The notes below the pieces were generated by a model. That model did no database searches, was not told where the DNA came from, and saw only the letters and a list, made by a program, of their open reading frames with translations. Below are positions 57,771 to 64,000 of a stretch of 64,000 nt of DNA, piece after piece. This DNA is from Delphinus delphis (Eukaryota > Chordata > Mammalia > Artiodactyla > Delphinidae): the NCBI RefSeq assembly GCF_949987515.2, contig NC_082692.2:87243488-87307487 (forward strand). The letters run 5' to 3'. Each line of letters starts with the position of its first letter. The stretch's first letter is position 1. A program made the position numbers and the translations under genes.

Positions 57771-59702
57771 ATTGCCTAAAATCTGAGAAGGACGTAGGTA
57801 AAGGGAACATGAAAGAAAGTCAATATAAAATTAACTTTTTGGTGATTTACAGGATCACATATGACAGCCTCTATACTTCTAGCATAAACTCAAGTTCATT
57901 GATTTCTTTGAATATACTCAAGGGAGTACATGAATCTAAAATATTGTGCATTTTTCTGGAGAAACTTTTTAAAATTTTTATCAGATTCTGAAAGAAGTGT
58001 GTGACTCTAAACATATAAAAGCCATCGCGTCAAAAGAAGGGATTCATTCCTGAGCCTGCTTCCCCTGTCATCCTCAGGGTCTCGGTGCCGGGAACCTCAC
58101 CCCGTAGTAATAATTGCTTGTGGACCAGCATCAAGATGGCTCTACCCTACCTCCAGGCAGACATCCTCCAAGCAATGCTCCTGTGGCATATGCCTTGGAT
58201 CTTCCTTCCCCCAGAAATTTCTCGCCTGTTCATTTCTTCCTGAACAGAGGGATTCCCTGGTATAACAGGAAAAAAATAGAATAACGCTGTTTGCATACAA
58301 ACGAAAGTTATATAATACAATTAATATCTGTAGAAGTGTCATTACAGTTGTAGCTGCTTCACTATAAAATATCTGAAAGACTTAACTCTGCTGGGTGATA
58401 GACAATAAAAAACACCAGGAAACCTGAAGGGGTAGAAAGGAGATGGAAGACAGAAGAGGAAAGGAGGGCAACTTCATAAAGGACTCCCATGGGTGTCCTT
58501 TATGATGAGCGTTGAGGGAAACAAATGGTGCCTTGAAGAGAAAGTACAAAATATCTGCCTTATTCTCCTGCGGACCCTTGTTTGTGATCTAGGAAGTAAG
58601 ACAGCTTCTTTTCTGGCATGGATTGCACCTGACAGTATTGCAGAAGAAGAATGAGTATTTAAGATTACAGAAATCAATGAATTCATTCTAGAGCTCAGCT
58701 TCATTGGTTCAAAGACACACGAAGTTCAAAAACACAAAAAGTTTCTCTCTGCCACTGGAAACTCCTAATAAAGCCAACTTAAGACCTTGTTAAGGTACAA
58801 CCGTTTTTTTTTCCTTTCACCTTGTTTTGATTACTTCCAAAGGCCACCAACTTTACAGACAGCCCTTAAACTTGATCTATTAACTCTCCCTGAGAGCATA
58901 ACAGCCAAGTAAACAGTGCCTCAGACAGCCTGCTGTCCTCTGTAAGAACTGTATGGCTGGTCAAAAGGGACCCTCGGGGCTGGGGATCCACACAAGAAGA
59001 AAGAAATACAGGCTGCCATCAGGCCACTTTGAAAAGACAACAGGGAAAATGTCAGGTGCTGAATTTTATTTGTGTATCAATCATTTCATAAACAGATTCC
59101 ACTATTCCTGTTCACTCGCCAACTCTTGCTTGAATGGTCGCTCCTTTTTTTTTTACACCGTATACACAATTTCTTTTGCCTCCAGTGGAGAGGCATTTTA
59201 ATTTTTTAACTTCATTTCACTCCCAATTTACCAAGTATGGCTTCAAGATCTGACAAATAAAATTATAGTAGTTTTATGACGTTAACTTCAGAGCTAGCAT
59301 GCCTAGGTCAGGAAGGTTGACAAAGAAAGGAAAGTTCTCCTGGAATGCATTTGTAAGATTTCCTTTACACATCTGGAATACAGAATTATTCACCAGTTGC
59401 TTATTGCCTATTTTCAAGAGTCCAACTTAGATATTTAGTTTTAGAAAGAGAATGAGTCTTAGGGATTATCTTGTCCATAAGGGTCAAATATGTTTCCATA
59501 TCTCCAGGGTCAACCCTCATTGATTGGGTGTTGTCACTGGAAATATTGTGTTAAGTAGGATTCTGATGCTCAGTCTGGTTTCGTAGAAAATGAGCCATGA
59601 TTGACTTCTACTATGTCCACCATGACTGCAGAAATGGGGTAGAGCTGATGGAGACAGTTGTCATTCTGGCTCTAGCCTAACCCATTAATTTACAGATGAC
59701 AA
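57771..59702. other. Unique block, no gene recognised
   Basis: About 1.9 kb with no strong repeat landmark. Short frames (58953-59201 and others) have no motif. Confidence 0.4.
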
Positions 59703-59714
59703 AACTAAGTCCCA

Positions 59715-59929
59715 GGCTTCCCTGGTGGCACAGTGGTTGAGAGTCTGCCTGCCGATGCAGGAGACACGGGTTCGTGCCCCAGTCCGGGAAGATCCCACAT
59801 GCCGTGGAATGGCTGGGCCCATGAGCCATGGCCACTGAGCCTGTGCATCCGGAGCCTGTGCTCCACAACGGGAGAGGCCACAACAGTGAGAGGCCTGCGT
59901 ACCGCAAAAAAAAACACAAAAAAAACCCC
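59715..59929 (+). mobile_element. CHR-type SINE, short form
   Basis: GGCTTCCCTGGTGGCACAG head, GGTTCGTGCCCC B box, GGGAGAGGCCACAACAGTGAGAGGCC 3' end and an A-rich tail broken by C. ACTAAGTCCCA at 59704-59714 and 59930-59940 is an exact target-site duplication. Confidence 0.97.
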
Positions 59930-59940
59930 ACTAAGTCCCA

Positions 59941-60429
59941 GTAAGGTAAAAAGATTTAAACCTCAGTCACTCCAGGACATAATACATAACCAGAGAGAGA
60001 ATTTAAATTTAGACCTGAGTTCCTCACACCAGCTACAATGAGCACTTAGGATAAGACAAACCTGTGAATATTTTTTGATTAACCTATTGTAGTTTCCTGC
60101 CTTTGCTAATGTCAGCTTTCCATGATTAGATACTTCTTCTTTTGGTGTATAACTCTTGTTAAAATATTCTGAGAGTGGAAACACTTCACACTTTCTTTAT
60201 ATTTTTATATGAGTTACTCTCTCAGATAATTTGCTATAACAACGTAAAAGAGAATGAGAGCAAAGGGTTCTCTATCTGGGTGAAGGAGGTGAAGAGGATG
60301 TACACTGGTGACTTAAAAATTTCACCTCCAGTAGAATATAGAAGGGAGATAGAGAAAGGTAGGGCTTGGGAAGTAGCGGGATGTGGTGTTATATTATTTG
60401 CTGTCTTCATCCCCCTTGAACACCCCCAG
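59941..60429. other. No recognised feature
   Basis: Unique-looking. A weak antisense MIR signal follows the SINE (GTAAAAAGATTTAAACCTCAGTCAC). Confidence 0.35.
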
Positions 60430-60845
60430 AGTTCTTCAGTGTCCTGGCTTAGCACTTCTTCTGCCTAGAGAACTGTGTCCCTAAATATTGCCAGGCTGCA
60501 CGCCTTTACTTCCTTCACATCTATGTTTAAATTTCACCTTATAAGAATGATTCTCTCCCTCTCTTTTTTAAAAGTAGCACATTCCATCCTGTCCCTCCGT
60601 CCCTTTACCCTAACATGTTTATTCAGAGCATGTTATCACCTGACCATTGTAAATTGTTTACAGCTATATTTGTACAACATACCATCTGACGCAGAATGTC
60701 TTTTACCTTTGTCATAAATGATGTGCTTGCTTTTCTCCCCTGCTAGAGTGTAAGCTTCACGATAAGCACAGTCTGTTTTGTTCCTGGCTTGTTTGTCAGC
60801 CCATGTAACAGTCTCTGGCACACTGTAGGTCTGCAAAGGAAACTG
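60430..60845 (+). mobile_element. L2 LINE 3' end
   Basis: TTGCCAGGCTGCACGCCTTTAC, CACCTGACCATTGTAAATTG, GCTAGAGTGTAAGCTTCACG and AACAGTCTCTGGCACACTGTAGG follow the sense L2 3' order. Confidence 0.75.
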
Positions 60846-61084
60846 TACAGTATGTGAAGCCTAAACTAGTTCCTATCCGACCCTTTATAAAAAGGCTTGC
60901 TGACCCCTACTACAAAGCATGACCAGGGATGAAACGAGTCAGTGGTGGCCGTAACTATCTTTCTGTAATTGACCAAGATGATCTGCCAGAGAGACTGAAA
61001 GAAGGAGGGGAAGTAAGTTATCGCTCAGGGTCAACGCCCTACACCTTGAGCAGGCCTCAAGCTCCGAACTGCTGAGCAAATTCT
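60846..61084. other. No recognised feature
   Basis: Short unique-looking spacer. Confidence 0.4.
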
Positions 61085-61520
61085 GGATCCGTTCCACAAA
61101 AATTTCTTGTGTACCTACTATGGGTCAGTCTCATTCCAAGACCCTGTGGACGAAAACAGAAGCCCTTGTCCCTTGAAAATGTACATCCTAGCGGCACGGA
61201 CAGACACTAACCAATGAAAACACGAAATAAGTGAAGCACAGAGTACATCGCTATGGAAGATGAAAGGGGGGCAGGATAAGGGGTGCTGAGAATGTTTGGG
61301 GGAGGAAGGGGAAGATCATTTTATATAACATGTGGGATGCACTGAGAGGATACCACTTAAGCCAACACGTGAAAAGGATGATGAAATAGCCACGGAGATC
61401 ACTTGGGGGGAAAAGATGAAGGCAGATATTGAATAGAATAGCCAATGCAAAAAGCCCAGTGCAGAAGTGGGCCTGCTGGTCTCGAGGAACAGCCAGGAAG
61501 CCCCTGGGAATGAAGGGAAG
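61085..61520 (-). mobile_element. L2 LINE, antisense
   Basis: TGTACCTACTATGGGTCAG, AGCCCTTGTCCCTTGAAAATGTACATCCTAGC, AGCCAATGCAAAAAGCCCAGTGCAG and GGAACAGCCAGGAAGCC are the complement of the L2 3' half. Confidence 0.72.
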
Positions 61521-61879
61521 GAAATGCATGGCCTGGGGGGTGTCCACAGTGAGAGTATTCTGCTGCAATCAGAAACTCAAATGGGGAGGGAAATCCATTT
61601 CAACATGTTATGGAGAAACTTCCCTGCGATATTCAAATTGGTCAAGTAACATACAGTAGAATTTTGTTAAATGGAGGACATATTATTGGCTCCAATGAAT
61701 TGGCTCTCCCCACATTTCCAAATGCCAGACTTTGCCCCACTTATTTGGAGTCTCTAAGTTGAGGAATCCTTTGACTTTGACTTCAATGCCCCTGATCCTT
61801 GAATTCCCTCAAGAAGGTTTCTGCTCAAAAAAGAAACATTCATCCTGAGGATAAAACACTCAGCAGTCAGACTGCCAAA
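61521..61879. other. No recognised feature
   Basis: Unique-looking DNA without landmarks. Confidence 0.4.
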
Positions 61880-62055
61880 ATCCCCCACCAGTTCCCCCAA
61901 GTCACTGAACCTTTTCTTCTGAGCCTCGGTTTCCTCATCAATGATATGGACAGAATAACAGTGCCTGTCCCACAAGGTGAACACTGAATGACACAACGTA
62001 AGCCAGCACTTAGCACAGTCTTGTAAGCATTCTTATACATGCTAGCGATTATGAT
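61880..62055 (+). mobile_element. MIR SINE
   Basis: CCCCAAGTCACTGAACC, TCTGAGCCTCGGTTTCCTCATCAATGATATGG, GTGCCTGTCCCACAAGGTG and CAGCACTTAGCACAGTC follow the sense MIR order. Confidence 0.8.
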
Positions 62056-63350
62056 TACATACCCTGTCCTCTGTTCAAACCCTTCTGCTCATGAGCTGAT
62101 GACCACAGAGAACTTATGTCCTCCTGAGGCAGCTCATTGCTTCTTCGGGTGATTCTGGCTATTAGGATATACAGCCCAAATCCACGTGCCTGCAATTTGC
62201 ATCTACTGGCCCTAGTTCTATCCCTTACGGTCAAACAGAATTCATCCACCTCCCACCTGAAAGCCCTTCAGTGACTAAAGGTAATCGCTACATCCCTCTC
62301 AAGTCTGTTCTTTCAGCCAAGCCTCACTTCACTCCATTTTCTCTTCCCTCGCTGTAGCTTTGTCCTTTGACCTTACTCCCTTGCCTTTCACCCATCTTCA
62401 ATTACATTTAAGCTTCTTCCCAACTTCTCGCTCCTTGCTCACCTTCCAATTTAATTGAGTAAACTGTTATTTCTACCTGTCCAGGTTTATAACACGGGCA
62501 TTCTATCCTATGACCCTAATTCCTACAGTTGGTTAGCTTTACTGCATATTTTTTTAAACTATAAATACCTGAGCTCTCGTTTGACCAACATGTGGGTTGG
62601 GGGTGGGAATCAGGCTTCCCCTCTCTTGATCCTAACACATCAATAGCTCAGTTTTTTTGTTGTACTCATAACTCATCTTGAACTGAAGGTCCACATATTT
62701 CCCAAAGTTCACTTTACACAATACTGCTTCTGAACTGCATGTGCCTGATTTTCGATTGGACAGTAAGATGGTCTTTTTTTTGCGGTACGCGGGCCTCTCA
62801 CTGTTGTGGCCTCTCCCGTTGCAGAGCACAGGCTCCGGACGCGCAGGCTCAGCGGCCATGGCTCACGGGCCCAGCCGCTCTGCGGCATGTGGGATCTTCC
62901 CGGACTGGGGCACGAACCCGTGTCCCCTGCATCGGCAGGCAGACTCTCAACCACTGCGCCCCCAGGGAAGCCCAGTAAGATGGTCTTTTGACCCCCAAAC
63001 CAGATCTTACTATTATCTTCCCTGCTAAAATAGACTACATCAGCTTTTGTTTGTCTTTCCTCAATTTATCATGATCTTTTGGTATCAATGCTACCTTAGA
63101 TCAATATGAAACTTTCAATGGCATGGTTTCTAAACCCTTATTCAAGTTATTGATTAAAATGGTGAGCATCACAGGACTAAAGACAGAGCCTTTCGATACA
63201 CCCCTAGAAAGCTCCCCAAGCTTTAATAAGATCCCATATGTAAGAGAATTCCACCGATTGTAACTCACACAGATTGCGTGATACAGTCTTGACTTGCCCT
63301 TCTGACCGTGAGGTTATTATGAGGATTTTTTTTCAAATTCTTTGCTCTAC
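62056..63350 (-). mobile_element. Ancient CR1/L3-type LINE fossil, split by a SINE
   Basis: Read on the minus strand, 63203-63138 encodes GVSKGSVFSPVMLTILINNLNK. This aligns by position with the CR1/L3 reverse-transcriptase block that usually reads GVPQGSVLGP followed by a hydrophobic stretch and INDL. Further segments (TTACTCATAACTCATCTTGAACTGAAGGTCC-like at 62660 and CTACTGGCCCTAGTTCTATCCC at 62201) lie in the order expected of the 3' side. The CHR SINE at 62778 interrupts it. The fossil is strongly diverged and its edges are estimates. Confidence 0.6.
62778..62972 (-). mobile_element. CHR-type SINE, short form, minus strand
   Basis: A short T tail, GCGGTACGCGGGCCTCTCAC, then the full body in reverse to GCGCCCCCAGGGAAGCCC. 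CAGTAAGATGGTCTTTT (17 bp) flanks it exactly at 62761-62777 and 62973-62989. Confidence 0.98.
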
Positions 63351-64000
63351 GCTAGATGCGCATCGGTAGCATCCTGTGATTTCTTAGTCATATATTAACT
63401 AACATATATATAACGTATATACTATATAAAAGGAAAATGTCATCGTTCTAATTAGGCTTGTGGTTTTCATGCGCCCATTTACAAAACCAGATGATGACTG
63501 TCCTTTGCTTAAAACCATCCAATGCCTTCTCTGACATATATACTAATGACCATCAAATAGTCCATGTGCTCCTTTACATTTTGGAGATCTCTTACCATTA
63601 GGCAAGGGCTGGTAACTAGATCTTGCAAGGAAATATGAAGAGAAGTGACAGGTGTCACTCTCTGGCTGAAAGACTGACAATCCCATAAGCGATTCCGCAG
63701 TATCTTTTTTGCCTCCCTTGGTGGCTAGGGATGACTGGTGCTCTAGATGATGTAGCTACCAGATGGCAGAGCCTCCATTGCCTGGGTCCCTGAATTACTG
63801 TGTGGAGCAGAGCTCCCTGCTCACCCACATGGGTCACACACATGGTGTGCCACCTCCGTCTCGCTTCTTCTCTAGCTACACTGACCTTGTCGTCAGTCCT
63901 GGAAGATGCCACACCCTTTTTAGACTTGAAGACTTCATGCATGTTTAGCCCTGGGAATCCAAGTTTCCTCTGCCTCAACTGCTATTCGCCCCTCTCTGGA
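63351..64000. other. Unique-looking DNA, no gene recognised
   Basis: Contains an AT-rich patch (ACATATATATAACGTATATAC) near 63402. The 107-codon minus frame at 63655-63978 and a plus frame opposite it show no motif. Confidence 0.4.

Overview
This is mammalian nuclear DNA, most probably from a whale or dolphin. The best evidence is seven young tRNA-derived SINEs of the CHR type (the cetacean/hippopotamus/ruminant lineage). They occur in a short form of about 200 bp and a long form of about 330 bp, and most sit between clear target-site duplications. A near full-length L1 with a 3' end of the cetartiodactyl type supports this. I cannot fix the species from the sequence alone, and hippopotamus is not excluded.

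I found no host protein-coding exon, tRNA, rRNA, CpG-island promoter or CRISPR array. The open frames are chance frames in AT-rich DNA, frames inside L1 copies, or frames forced open by simple and tandem repeats. The window reads as intergenic or deep intronic DNA.

Layout. 1-3.1 kb: L1 3' ends, including a 5'-inverted copy around a TA microsatellite. 3.1-9.3 kb: mostly unique DNA with old MIR, L2 and a MER5-type element. 9.3-14 kb: antisense L1M, AT-rich DNA, a 52-bp tandem duplication and a second 5'-inverted L1 with a TA array. 14-27.3 kb: unique blocks with MIR, L2, three CHR SINEs and a long purine tract. 27.3-40.9 kb: a dense L1 cluster. A HAL1-like element is split by a 7.1-kb L1 (28021-35111) that has a 5' UTR, broken ORF1, broken ORF2 and 3' UTR; behind it lie three older L1 3' segments, one nested in another. 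41-52.9 kb: unique blocks, MaLR LTRs, L2, MIR and another SINE. 52.9-55.6 kb: a minus-strand SINE followed by two adjacent perfect palindromes, then a MaLR LTR abutting a retroviral-type solo LTR. 56079-56846: a 12-bp minisatellite of exactly 64 units with no indels. 56.9-64 kb: L2 and MIR fossils, two SINEs and an ancient CR1/L3-type LINE fossil.

No genes work together here. The biology is retrotransposition, nested insertion and repeat birth. The items most worth a second look are the 12-bp array that stays open in all six frames, the twin palindromes at 53.1 kb, the two twin-primed L1 copies whose TA arrays arose at the same L1 position, and the CR1/L3 fossil. Repeat names come from recalled family consensus features and were not checked against a database.
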